From Coriobacteriaceae bacterium (GTDB lineage: Bacteria; Actinomycetota; Coriobacteriia; Coriobacteriales; UMGS124), in NCBI GenBank assembly GCA_019421015.1, contig JAHZGC010000013.1, forward strand, positions 60,373 to 104,150: 43,778 bases of DNA, written 5' to 3'. The position numbers and the translations under genes are program-made. Positions 25,929 to 34,208 of the stretch are shown one piece after another. A model generated the notes under the pieces. It was not told the origin of the DNA and ran no database searches. It saw only the letters and a list, made by a program, of their open reading frames with translations. Within the stretch, counting starts at the first letter, position 1. Each line of letters begins with the position of its first letter.

Positions 25929-27441
25929 ATGGAACTCAACCGCAGGCAGTTCGTGAGCGGCTCGGCGCTGGCCGGGCTGGGGGTTGTGGGCGTCGCCGGT
26001 CTGGCCGGCACCCAGGTAGCCGGTGCCGACGAGGCACAGAAGGAGGGCGCGGCGCTTGCCAAGCACACCTGGGAGGTCAAGCCCGACCCCATCGCCGACA
26101 TCGCCGAGGAGCGCGACTACGACATCGTGGTGGTCGGCGCGGGCATGGCCGGTGTCGCCACGGCCGAGGCCGCCGCGCGCAACGGTGCCTCGGTGGTCGT
26201 TGTTGAGAAGACCGAGAAGTGCCAGTACCGTGGCCAGGACTGCGCCGCCATCAACTGCCGCTGGCAGAAGGAGAACGGCATCCAGATCGACCCCGACCTG
26301 GCGGCCAACAACCTGTATACCTGGACACACCAGACCGCCAACTACGACCTCATCCGCGCCTGGGCCTACAACTGCGGCAAAGTGGTCGACTACCTCGAGG
26401 AGCTGACGTCCAAGCGCGGCTGCATCGTGACCTACGGGCAGTCGGCCACCTCGAAGGTCGGCTGGGACGGCGAGGACACGCCCGAGCTCTACCGCGAGTA
26501 CGCGAGTCCGGTGTCGTTCCCCTACGCCGACCTCGACTACCCCATGGGCGGCGAGAACCTCAACGACATCATGAACGGCGTGAGCGTCTCGCTGAGCGAG
26601 TCTGCGCAGGAGAACGGCGCCGAGTTCGTCTTCAACGCCGTGGCCGAGCAACTGGTGGGCGACGCCTCGACGGGCATCACCGGCGTCGTCGCGACGCTCG
26701 AGGACGGCTCGCACGTGCAGTTCAACGCCGCAAAGGGCGTGGTGCTGGCCACCGGCGACATCGGCGGCAACCAGGAGATGATCGACACCTTCTGCCCCAT
26801 CGCCAACCGCGTCGGCCTGAAGTTCTACACCCCGGGCGGCTGCAACACCGGCGACGGCATCAACATGGGCGCCTGGGCGGGGGCGGCCCTGCAGCGGACC
26901 GTGGCCGCGCCGATGATCCACCAGTTCTGCTTTGGGTCGTTCACGTTCCTGCTCGACTCGTTCATGATGAGCTGGCTGTGCGTGAACTGCAACGGCGACC
27001 GCTACGCGTCCGAGATGAACTTCGAGCCCTACGTCACCAACGCCCGCATGGCCCAGCCCGGCAACGTCGCCTGGAGCGTCTTCGACGCCGACTGGGAGAA
27101 GAACATGCGCATCCAGTGGCCCACGAAGTGCGACGAGTTTATCGTCCAGGTCAAGGACGGCGACCAGATCAATCAGGCTATCGAGTCGGGCTACTGCCTC
27201 ACCGCCGACACCCTCGAGGAGCTGGCCGAGCAGATGGGCGTCCCGACCGACCGTCTGCTCGCGACCGTGGAGTCGTACAACGGCATGTGCGACGCAGGGG
27301 AGGACACGCAGTTCCAGACCCCGGCGAACTACCTCGCCAAGGTGGCGACGGCGCCGTTCTACGCCGTGCCGGTCTCCGCGACGCTGCTCGTGCTGCCGTT
27401 TGGCCTGCACGTCGACCGCAACCACCGACATCATGGAGTAG
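25929..27441 (+). pseudogene. Tat flavoprotein reductase gene with 3' deletion
   Basis: Encodes a Tat signal (NRRQFVSGSALAG), an FAD fold (DIVVVGAGMAGVATAEA near residue 68) and most of a fumarate-reductase-like flavoprotein up to residue 500 (TAPFYAVPVSATLLVLPFGL, HVDRNH). There, at about 27422-27426, homology to the family stops. The expected last 60-70 residues, with the FAD-closing motif and an active-site Arg region, are missing. In another frame the next codons read DIME-stop (27427-27441), like a natural C-terminus, so I infer an out-of-frame deletion. The original frame continues with junk to 27578, over the next gene's start. Without that part FAD binding and catalysis should fail. 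Confidence 0.8.
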
Positions 27442-27517
27442 CGGGCTATCGCAAAAGCCCGGGCCGCGCCGGGTCCCACGGGGGAAGGGCGCGGCCCCTA
27501 CCAAGGGGGATAAAGCA

Positions 27518-29127
27518 ATGGAGAAGTACGCGAACGGCATCACGCGCAGGGCGTTCTCGGCAGGGGCGGCCGGCTTGACGGTGCTCGCCTGCGCACCCAT
27601 GGCCGCCTTGGCCGCCGAGGCCCAGGCTCCCCGGGCGCCGGTGGCCGACGCCGCCGCCCAGGACGGCTACGCTGCCGAGTATAGCTGCGACGTGGTGGTC
27701 GCCGGGTCGGGCGGCTGCGGAACGGCCGCGGCCTGTCGATGCGCCCAGCTCGGCCTCAAGACGATCGTCGTCGAGCAGAGCGGCTTCACGGGCGGCACGA
27801 GCCGCTGCACAGAGGGCCTGTTTGCCGTGGAGACGCACCTGCAGGAGGAGGACGGCATCGACCTCACGGCCGACGAGTGCTTCTCGCTGAGCATGGACTT
27901 CAACCACTGGGAGGCCGACGCGTCCCTCAACAAGGACCTCTTCTCCACCTCGGCCGCCAACTTCGACTGGCTCGAGGGCCTGGGCATTGGCTTTAAGTAC
28001 GCCATCCCCAACAGCCACAGCCTGCCTACCTGGCACGTGTACGAGACCGACGGCTCGGGCGTTCCCGGCACCCTCTACATGGACACCTTCATGCAAGCGG
28101 TCGTGGACGCAGGCGCCGAGGTGCTTCTCTCCACGAGCGCCCAGGAGCTCGTTATGGAGGACGGCGCCGTGGCCGGCCTGGTGTGTTCAACCGAGGAGGG
28201 CCCCGTGCGCGTCAACGCCCCGGTCGTCATCCTGGCCACCGGCGGCTACTCGAACAACGCCGAGATGATGCGCACCTACGCCGGCATCGACCCCGAGCGC
28301 GTCATCGTGGCCGGCTTGGGAAAGCGTAACGGCGAGGGCATCGCCATGGGCCTCGCGGCGGGCGGCCAGATGTGCTCCCACCCCGGCACCGCGATGTACT
28401 ACGGCGGCCAGCCCGAGGGGGCCGCGTTCGGCCGGCGCTCTGGGCCGCCTTCGCCGCATCGCCCATCCTGTGGATCAACGAGAAGGGCGAGCGCTTCACG
28501 ACCGAGGAGTTTGCGGCCACGAACTTCTCCTACGCGGGCAACGCACTCAAGGGCCAGCGCGACGTCTTTGCCGTCATCAACGAGGCCATCGCCGAGCATA
28601 TGACCACCGAGGGCGTCTACAACGACATGGGCGAGTACTACAAGCTGGGCGACGCCCTGCCGACCCTGCGCGACGAGATCGAGCAGCAGATGGCCGACAA
28701 CCCCGAGAACATCTGGCGTGCCGAGACCCCTGAAGACATCGCAGCGGTCATCGGCGCGGACCCCGCGACAGTCGCCGCCATGCTCGAGGGGTACAACGGC
28801 TTCTGCGCGGCCGGCAAGGATGAGGCCTTCGGCAAGCCTACCGACTGGCTTGTGCCCGTGGAGGGAGGTCCCTACTACGTGTACCGCCTCAAGATCGGCA
28901 TGTTCACGACCTGCGGCGGCCTCAAGGTCAACACCGACTGCGCGGTGGTCGACCAGGAGGGAAACCCCATCAGCGGCCTGTACGCGGGCGGCTGCGACGC
29001 GGGCGGCCTCTACGGAGCTACCTACGACGTGAGCATCTGCACGGGCAGCGCCCAGGGCTGGGCGGTGCACTCCGGCAAGCGCGCCGCGGAGTCGGCGGCC
29101 GCTTACCTGGGGTCGAAGGCCGAGTAA
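27518..29127 (+). pseudogene. Tat flavoprotein reductase gene with frameshift
   Basis: Starts MEKYANGITRRAFSAG (Tat signal), with an FAD fold DVVVAGSGGCGTAAA near residue 66. It reads well to GGQPEGAAFG at about 28430, then continues out of frame to 28603. The family sequence resumes one frame over with ALWAAFAASPILWINEKGER from 28435 and runs to a normal C-terminus at 29127 (GLYAGGCDAGGLYGATYD, then GKRAAESAAAYLG). Loss of one base between about 28421 and 28435 explains this. If the frameshift is a sequencing error, the gene is an intact protein of about 536 residues. It has no FMN domain. It lies 77 bp after the previous broken gene. Confidence 0.82.
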
Positions 29128-29155
29128 GGTACCGAGTAAGATAATTTGCATGGGC

Positions 29156-29199
29156 GAGGGCCTGCCGGTTCCGAGTGACGCAGGAACCGGCAGGCCCTC
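29156..29199 (+). terminator. Strong hairpin after the frameshifted flavoprotein gene
   Basis: A 17-bp perfect stem (29156-29172 with 29183-29199) lies 28 bp past the stop codon. Only two Ts follow. The repeat array II starts right after it. Confidence 0.7.
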
Positions 29200-29200
29200 T

Positions 29201-29331
29201 TGCCAAAACCACAGTCGAGTGCTGACATTACGGTGCCAAAAATCCTGCCGAGTGCTGACATTTATGCCAAAACGCACCCCAGTGCTGACGTTTATCGCCA
29301 AAAACATCGACACTCGGCATGCGTTTTGGCA
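29201..29331. repeat. Array II: TGCCAAAA...GAGTGCTGACATT units at 31-33 bp period
   Basis: Three direct units (starting 29201, 29234, 29265) and one inverted (29303-29331). Each is TGCCAAAA, then 7-8 variable bases, then a form of GAGTGCTGACATT. The array lies between the converging ends of the frameshifted flavoprotein gene and the toxin-like gene. The half-motifs resemble those of arrays I, III and IV, but the period is shorter. Confidence 0.82.
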
Positions 29332-29370
29332 GTATGCGGCGGTGTGAGGGGTCTGGAAGCCAAAGCGAGT

Positions 29371-29757
29371 CTACCTACGAGCGTCTGACATCATTCGCCG
29401 GTAGATGTCTGCCGGTCTGAAGCGATGGCCGAAGCCTTTGACCTCTATGCCGCCTTTGACCGGTCGATAGACGAGGCGCAGATCAGCAGGGATACCTTGT
29501 GCGCGTTTGAGCTGGTAGTGATAGGAGAACCAGCCTGTCAGGTCATCTCGCAGCGCATCGGGGGTGATACGGCCGCTCACGGCAAGCTCCAAGGCCCGCA
29601 CACTACTCGCTACCGCCTGTGCGAAGCTCGCCTCGTCGGGCCATACCTTTGCCAGCAGCGCGACGTCTTCCACGAGCAGCTCGGGGGCCATGGATATTCC
29701 GGCAACTCCTGATATCTGCACGATGGCGGCTTTAAGCAACCCATTATCGATCGCCAT
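29371..29757 (-). CDS. Toxin-like protein of a two-gene module
   Basis: 128 residues from the ATG at 29757, which overlaps the end of the upstream gene by 14 bp; GGGAGTTCC lies just upstream. The C-terminal part (LRLVYRPVKGGIEVKGFGHR, then FRPADIYRRM) has the basic beta-sheet look of RelE/ParE-superfamily toxins. That is a resemblance of pattern and context, not a sure assignment. The overlapping partner and palindromic promoter support a toxin-antitoxin role. An in-frame ATG at 29802 is inside the partner gene and less likely. Confidence 0.6.
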   Translation of the reverse strand: MAIDNGLLKAAIVQISGVAGISMAPELLVEDVALLAKVWPDEASFAQAVASSVRALELAVSGRITPDALRDDLTGWFSYHYQLKRAQGIPADLRLVYRPVKGGIEVKGFGHRFRPADIYRRMMSDARR

Positions 29758-30115
29758 CGAGGAACTCCCGTATAGCAGGCTCATGTCGATCGAGCTCGGC
29801 AAGTGCAGCCGCGGTGAGTTCGGCCCCGCTTAATGGCTGCGAGGCTTGACGTCGCAGCGCGAAGAGCTCGCGAATGTGGGCCTGCTCGAGCTCATGCTCC
29901 AGGCTATCGATGTAAGACACCAAGGCATCCGCATAGGAGGCGTCCATCACGTACCCCACCGTTTCAGTACGGTCTACGACCTCGAGGCATCCGTCAGAGC
30001 CCAGTTCGTCCCGCCACTCTTTGGAGCGAGCGAGCTCCGATACCCCGATGCGCCGGCCACTCCCAACAGTGGCTTTAAACGTATGGACCTTTTTTTCGAG
30101 CAGGCTCGGTGTCAT
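29744..30115 (-). CDS. Antitoxin-like protein of a two-gene module
   Basis: 123 residues. The N-terminal half has a Phd/YefM-like flavour (GVSELARSKEWRDELGSDG, then VGYVMDASYADALVSYIDSL) and the C-terminal half is an acidic helix. It precedes and overlaps the toxin-like gene, as antitoxins usually do. ATG at 30115 follows AAGGAGTTACCT. Two palindromes upstream would suit autoregulation by the pair. Confidence 0.62.
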   Translation of the reverse strand: MTPSLLEKKVHTFKATVGSGRRIGVSELARSKEWRDELGSDGCLEVVDRTETVGYVMDASYADALVSYIDSLEHELEQAHIRELFALRRQASQPLSGAELTAAALAELDRHEPAIREFLDGDR

Positions 30116-30144
30116 AGGTAACTCCTTAGATTCAGGATAAGACG

Positions 30145-30205
30145 AGTATACCGATTTAAATGCTTATTCACAACTATATGTGAATTAATCACTCAATCTA
30201 TTGAG
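30145..30205 (-). promoter_or_regulatory. Promoter and twin palindromic operators of the toxin-antitoxin-like pair
   Basis: On the minus strand a -35 TTGTGA (30168-30173) and a -10 TATACT (30145-30150) are 17 bp apart. The -35 is embedded in the palindrome TTCACA/TGTGAA (30167-30184). A second palindrome CTCAAT/ATTGAG lies at 30192-30205. A repressor bound there would block the promoter directly. Confidence 0.7.
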
Positions 30206-30339
30206 AGTATCCCTGAGAATCTAGCGGAACCTTGCCCCTCTTACTTGTGTGCCCCTTGTGAACATCCCCACTCCTCTCGACATCGCGGCGGATACCTGGT
30301 TAAATATCCCTCGCACTGCGCGCAAGCGCAAGGCCAAGT

Positions 30340-30416
30340 GGGGTGGTAGCTCAGCCGGTTAGAGCGCCGGCCTGTCACGCCGGAGGTCGCGGGTTCGATC
30401 CCCGTCCATCCCGCCA
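30340..30416 (+). tRNA. tRNA-Asp (GTC), copy 2
   Basis: Identical over all 77 nt to the copy at 24872, including CCA and the next three bases CTT-like flank. It has its own terminator. Confidence 0.97.
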
Positions 30417-30430
30417 CTTGATTATGATGA

Positions 30431-30461
30431 GCCCGGAGGACGTGACCCTCCGGGCTTTTTT
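30431..30461 (+). terminator. tRNA-Asp copy 2 terminator
   Basis: GCCCGGAGG pairs with CCTCCGGGC and is followed by TTTTTT. Confidence 0.88.
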
Positions 30462-30513
30462 GTTATTCGACCGATGTCGCTGCGGTCGACAACCTGAAAG
30501 GCGGTTCACACCC

Positions 30514-30915
30514 ATGGAGTACACCTTCGACCGGTTCGACAAGACCCCCGCGAACTTCCGCGCCCTGCGCGACATGGTCGGCTTCAAGCAGGACGAGTTC
30601 GCCGACATCGTGGGCGTCGACCGTTCCGAGGTGCGCCGCTGGGACTCGGGCAAGGCCCCCATCCCCCCACGGGCGTGGAGCACCCTGCAGGCCATGGTCG
30701 ACGAGCACATGGCCCTCACGACCTCCCTCATGGGCGAGGCCGCCGGCACCTTTGCGCCTGAGGACGAGCCCCCCACGGTGGAGCTGGCCTACTACCGTTC
30801 CGCCGACAGCTACCGCGGTGACGCCGACTGGATGAGCGCCAACAAGGCAGCCCATGCCGCGGCGGAGCGCCTGATCGAACTCGGGTACCGCGTTTCGTTT
30901 GCCTATCCGGCGTAG
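30514..30915 (+). CDS. XRE-type helix-turn-helix protein
   Basis: 133 residues. A Cro/C1-like helix-turn-helix lies at about 10-50 (FRALRDMVGFKQDEFADIVG, then VDRSEVRRWDSGKAPIPPRA). The C-terminal half is a short acidic region with aromatic residues and no family I recognise. ATG at 30514 follows CTGAAAGGCGG; the longer frame from 30343 runs through the tRNA and is rejected. The next gene starts six bases after its stop, so the two are likely co-transcribed. It may regulate the pair. Confidence 0.8.
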   Translation: MEYTFDRFDKTPANFRALRDMVGFKQDEFADIVGVDRSEVRRWDSGKAPIPPRAWSTLQAMVDEHMALTTSLMGEAAGTFAPEDEPPTVELAYYRSADSYRGDADWMSANKAAHAAAERLIELGYRVSFAYPA

Positions 30916-30921
30916 CGGTCC

Positions 30922-32220
30922 ATGTTGAGCCGCTCGCAGTTTGTGAAAGCCGCCGCGACCGCTGCTGCGTTGGGGCCGGTCGCACTTCCCCTGACGGCCT
31001 GCGCCCAGGCCCAGGCTCAAATCCAGGCCAGAAGGTCAGGGTCGGGCTCGCGTCGCATCGTCGTGGCGTCGGACCCCCATTACGTCTCGCCGCGCCTGAC
31101 CGACAACGGCGCCGCGTTCGCCTCGGTGGTCACCCGGGGCGACGGTAAGGTTATGCTTCACAGCGAGGACTTGCTCGACGCCTTTGTGGCCCAGGTTCTG
31201 GCGGAGAAGCCCGCGGCCTTGGTGGTTTCGGGCGACCTGACCTTCAACGGTGCGCGTCTCAGCCACGAGGACCTGGCCGCAAAGCTTGTGCCGCTTCTTG
31301 ACGCGGGCGTGCGGGTGGCGGTGCTTCCGGGCAACCACGACGTGGCGTGTCTCTATGCGGCGCGATTTGCCGGCGAGTCCTACGAGTACGTGGACTCGGT
31401 AGGTGCCGCGGAGTTCCGCGAGATCTGGGCACGGTTCGGCTACGACGACGCCCTGGCCGAGGACGATGCGTCGCTGAGCTACGTCTGCCCGCTCTTCGAT
31501 GATACCTGGCTGCTCATGGTCGACTGCAACGGCTGTGCCACGCCGGGCTCGTTAGCCCCCGAGACCCTGGCCTTCTGCCGGAGCGTCGTGGCGCGGGCTC
31601 GGGAGGAGGGCGTGCGCGTCGTCGGCGTGAGCCATCAAAACCTGCTCCAGCACTGTGCGCTCTTCAAGGGTGGCTTTGTGATGGGAGAGGCCCAGGGGCT
31701 GGCGGAACTCTATGGTCAGGAGGGGGTCTCCCTCAACCTGAGCGGTCATATCCATATTCAGCACACGGTTCAAGCGGGGCCGCTGCTCGAAGCTGCCACC
31801 TCATCGCTGGCGGTGACGCCGTGCCAGTACACGCAGGTCTCCTTGGAAGCTGACGGGAGGTACGAGGCTCGCTGCGTGCCCGTGGACGTAGAAGGCTGGG
31901 CCCGGTCCATCGGCAGCGATGACCCCGACCTGCTGGAATTCTCGACCTATGCGGAAGACTTCTTTGACAACTGCACGCGGGTACAGCCCTACGGTGAGCT
32001 TGTGGAGTCGGGGCTTGCAGAGGCCGAGGCTCATGCGACCGCCCGTGCCATCCAGGTCATGAACCGCCGCTACTTTGCCGGGCGCACCGACCTGATCGAC
32101 TGGGACGAGCCTGCGCTCGTGGCTGCCTTTGGCAGGACGTCCCTTGAGGCATACCTGCAGGTGGTGCGTGCGGAGGAGCCCCGCGACCACGCGTGCTACG
32201 GGGGACGAATCGGTTTTTAG
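30922..32220 (+). CDS. Lipoprotein calcineurin-like metallophosphoesterase
   Basis: 432 residues. An N-terminal signal ends in a lipobox-like LTAC (Cys27), so it is probably a surface lipoprotein. Metallophosphoesterase motifs are in order: SDPHY (about 50), GDLTFNG, PGNHD, GVSHQN and the closing GHIHIQH. These ligate a two-metal centre that hydrolyses phosphomono- or diesters. A C-terminal helical extension (about 340-432) is not assignable. The start has no strong ribosome site and lies six bases after the XRE gene stop, suggesting translational coupling. Confidence 0.9.
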   Translation: MLSRSQFVKAAATAAALGPVALPLTACAQAQAQIQARRSGSGSRRIVVASDPHYVSPRLTDNGAAFASVVTRGDGKVMLHSEDLLDAFVAQVLAEKPAALVVSGDLTFNGARLSHEDLAAKLVPLLDAGVRVAVLPGNHDVACLYAARFAGESYEYVDSVGAAEFREIWARFGYDDALAEDDASLSYVCPLFDDTWLLMVDCNGCATPGSLAPETLAFCRSVVARAREEGVRVVGVSHQNLLQHCALFKGGFVMGEAQGLAELYGQEGVSLNLSGHIHIQHTVQAGPLLEAATSSLAVTPCQYTQVSLEADGRYEARCVPVDVEGWARSIGSDDPDLLEFSTYAEDFFDNCTRVQPYGELVESGLAEAEAHATARAIQVMNRRYFAGRTDLIDWDEPALVAAFGRTSLEAYLQVVRAEEPRDHACYGGRIGF

Positions 32221-32225
32221 TTTTG

Positions 32226-32250
32226 GTGACAGAAGTCGCGTTTGGAACAC
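32226..32250 (-). repeat. Degenerate single copy of the array I/III unit
   Basis: ACAGAA, TCG and GTTTGG fall in the same places as in the array I/III unit read inverted (16 of 25 positions match). It is solitary, just after the phosphoesterase stop codon. Confidence 0.4.
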
Positions 32251-32313
32251 GACCCAAGCGAGCTGAAATCAGGGAGCGCCGAGTTTTTCCCCTATTCTCC
32301 CTTGACATGACAT

Positions 32314-32346
32314 AACCGCAGGTAAACATCGAGTTTATACGCGGTT
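32314..32346. promoter_or_regulatory. Imperfect 33-bp palindrome upstream of flavoprotein gene
   Basis: AACCGCAGGTAAAC (32314-32327) is mirrored by GTTTATACGCGGTT (32333-32346), 11 of 14 positions, centred on ATCGA. A TTGACA stands at 32302-32307. This is a candidate binding site for the regulator of the gene at 32468. Confidence 0.5.
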
Positions 32347-32467
32347 TACGGGTGTATGCCCCAGTGGGAGATGTGCAAACCGTGGCGATTTTGCACCATA
32401 GGGAGCGTCAACGAGGCGCATTGCCTCCAGGGCCTTAGCCGAGCTCCTTACCAGAAAGGACGCACCC

Positions 32468-34084
32468 ATGGAAACCACCGTTACCCGCCGCGACCTGCTC
32501 AAGACCACCGGCGTCGCCGCTGCCGCCGGCCTCGCCGCCAGCGCCATGCCGCTGACCCGCGCCGTGGCCGCCGAAGAAGCCGAGGCCAACCCCTTTATCC
32601 CGAGCTTCCTCGTAAAGCCGGAGCCTGTCACCGACTTTGCCGAGACCTACGACTATGACGTCGTGGTGGTCGGTGCCGGCGAGGCCGGCCTTTCCGCGGT
32701 GCACAGCGCCCTGGAGGCCGGTGCCACGGTGGCCTGCCTGCAGAACGTGAGCGTGCCCCTCACCACCGGCAACATGGCCGCCTCCATCGACCTTGACCAG
32801 ACCAGCGAGGCCGCCCTGCAGGCCTGCATCAGCTTTATCAACTGGAAGAGCGACTACCGCTCGAGCCGCCCGCTCGTGGAGGCCTGGGCCCGCAACTCCC
32901 AGGAGGCCCTGGCCTGGTGGGCCGACGCCGCGGCCGAGGGCGGCGTGGAGTCCAAGCCTTACGACTGTGTACTGAACTACAACAGCTACGACATCTACCT
33001 GCACGCCAACACCTACTTCCACCAGAAGGGCGCCCACAATGACGCCGCGGCCGTGATTGCCGAGCAGGAGGCCGCCGCCGGTGCCGACTTCTACTACGAC
33101 ACCCCCGCGGTTCAGCTGGTGAACGGCGAGGACGGCAGCGTGACCGGCGTGGTGGGCCAGAACGCCGACGGCGAGTACCTGCTCTTCAACGCCGCCAAGG
33201 GCGTCATCCTGTGCACCGGCGACTACACCGGCAACCAGGAGATGCGCAACTACTACTGCCCCGACGTCATGGGCTTCGGCGCGGGCCTGCTCTCGCGCGA
33301 CGGTTCCGGCTACGCCATGGGCATGTGGGCCGGTGCTGTCATGACCCCGCCCGTGCACACCAAGATGATCCACGGCGAGGGTGCCCCCGTGCGCCTCGAG
33401 ATGCCCTTCCTCTTTGTGGACACCGACGGCAACCGCTTCATGGACGAGAACTGCGGCGACCGCATGGGCTACAACAACAACTACGGCCGCGTCCGCATCG
33501 CCGAGCACGGCTTTGAGAACATGTACTACGCCAAGATGTTCTCGATCGTGCCCAACACCTGGCGCGACTACGTGGACGAGTGGATCGCCGCGAACCCCTA
33601 CGAGATCAGCATCCACAACGCCTACCGCGAGGTGAACCCCGAGAACTGGATCCAGGCCGACACCCTCGAGGACCTCTGCGACGCCATCAACGACTACATG
33701 GTCGAGCAGGAGTGGGGCGTCGATCCCATGGACAAGGAGACGTTCGTGGCGGCCGTGAACCGCTACAACGAGCTCTGCGAGAAGGGCGCCGACGACGACT
33801 TCGGCAAGGACCCCATGTACATGATCAAGACCGACACCGCTCCCTTCTACGCGGTGCCCCGCGGCAGCACCGGCGTGCCCGCCATCCTCTCGGGCCTCGT
33901 GTGCGACGGCAACCACCAGTGCCTCAACGGCGAGATGCAGCCCATCCGCGGCCTCTTTGCCGCCGGCAACGCGAGCGGCCAGTTCTTCGGCGGCGTGGAC
34001 TACCCCATGAACATCGAGGGCCTCTCCATCGGCCGAGCCATCACGAGCGGCTACGTGGTGGGCAAGTACGTCGCCAGCCTGTAA
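32468..34084 (+). CDS. Tat-exported FAD flavoprotein reductase, no FMN domain
   Basis: 538 residues of the fumarate-reductase-like FAD superfamily. Tat signal TRRDLLKTTG (1-37), FAD fold DVVVVGAGEAGLSAVHSA near residue 65, a mid-protein cap, and the C-terminal closing motif GLFAAGNASGQFFGGVDYP followed by NIEGLSIGRAITSG. No FMN_bind domain or haem site is present, so electrons must come from a separate carrier. The exported cytochromes of this window are candidates (inference). ATG at 32468 follows CCAGAAAGGA. The broken gene at 25929 is similar in overall organisation. A membrane LuxR regulator follows. Confidence 0.92.
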   Translation: METTVTRRDLLKTTGVAAAAGLAASAMPLTRAVAAEEAEANPFIPSFLVKPEPVTDFAETYDYDVVVVGAGEAGLSAVHSALEAGATVACLQNVSVPLTTGNMAASIDLDQTSEAALQACISFINWKSDYRSSRPLVEAWARNSQEALAWWADAAAEGGVESKPYDCVLNYNSYDIYLHANTYFHQKGAHNDAAAVIAEQEAAAGADFYYDTPAVQLVNGEDGSVTGVVGQNADGEYLLFNAAKGVILCTGDYTGNQEMRNYYCPDVMGFGAGLLSRDGSGYAMGMWAGAVMTPPVHTKMIHGEGAPVRLEMPFLFVDTDGNRFMDENCGDRMGYNNNYGRVRIAEHGFENMYYAKMFSIVPNTWRDYVDEWIAANPYEISIHNAYREVNPENWIQADTLEDLCDAINDYMVEQEWGVDPMDKETFVAAVNRYNELCEKGADDDFGKDPMYMIKTDTAPFYAVPRGSTGVPAILSGLVCDGNHQCLNGEMQPIRGLFAAGNASGQFFGGVDYPMNIEGLSIGRAITSGYVVGKYVASL

Positions 34085-34149
34085 ACGGCATCGGGGGATT
34101 CTCCGTCGACGTGCGCGCAGTACAATACCCGCAGCTCACGATGCTGTTC

Positions 34150-34183
34150 GGGCCGTCTCGCATTGTGCGGGGCGGCCCTTTTT
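34150..34183 (+). terminator. Terminator after the flavoprotein gene
   Basis: GGGCCG (34150-34155) with CGGCCC (34173-34178), followed by five Ts. Confidence 0.75.
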
Positions 34184-34208
34184 GTGCGTACGCAGGGGGG
34201 CAGCCGCC

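Noticed and set aside
29201..29331. CRISPR array
   Set aside because: Units are imperfect, occur in both orientations and have spacers of only a few bases. No cas gene is near. The same objection applies to the arrays at 2050, 35875 and 41489, where spacers are 16 bp.
24872..30416. Integrative element with tRNA attachment site
   Set aside because: Both tRNAs are complete and no integrase or mobility gene is present, so it is reported only as a bracketed segment, not as a mobile element.
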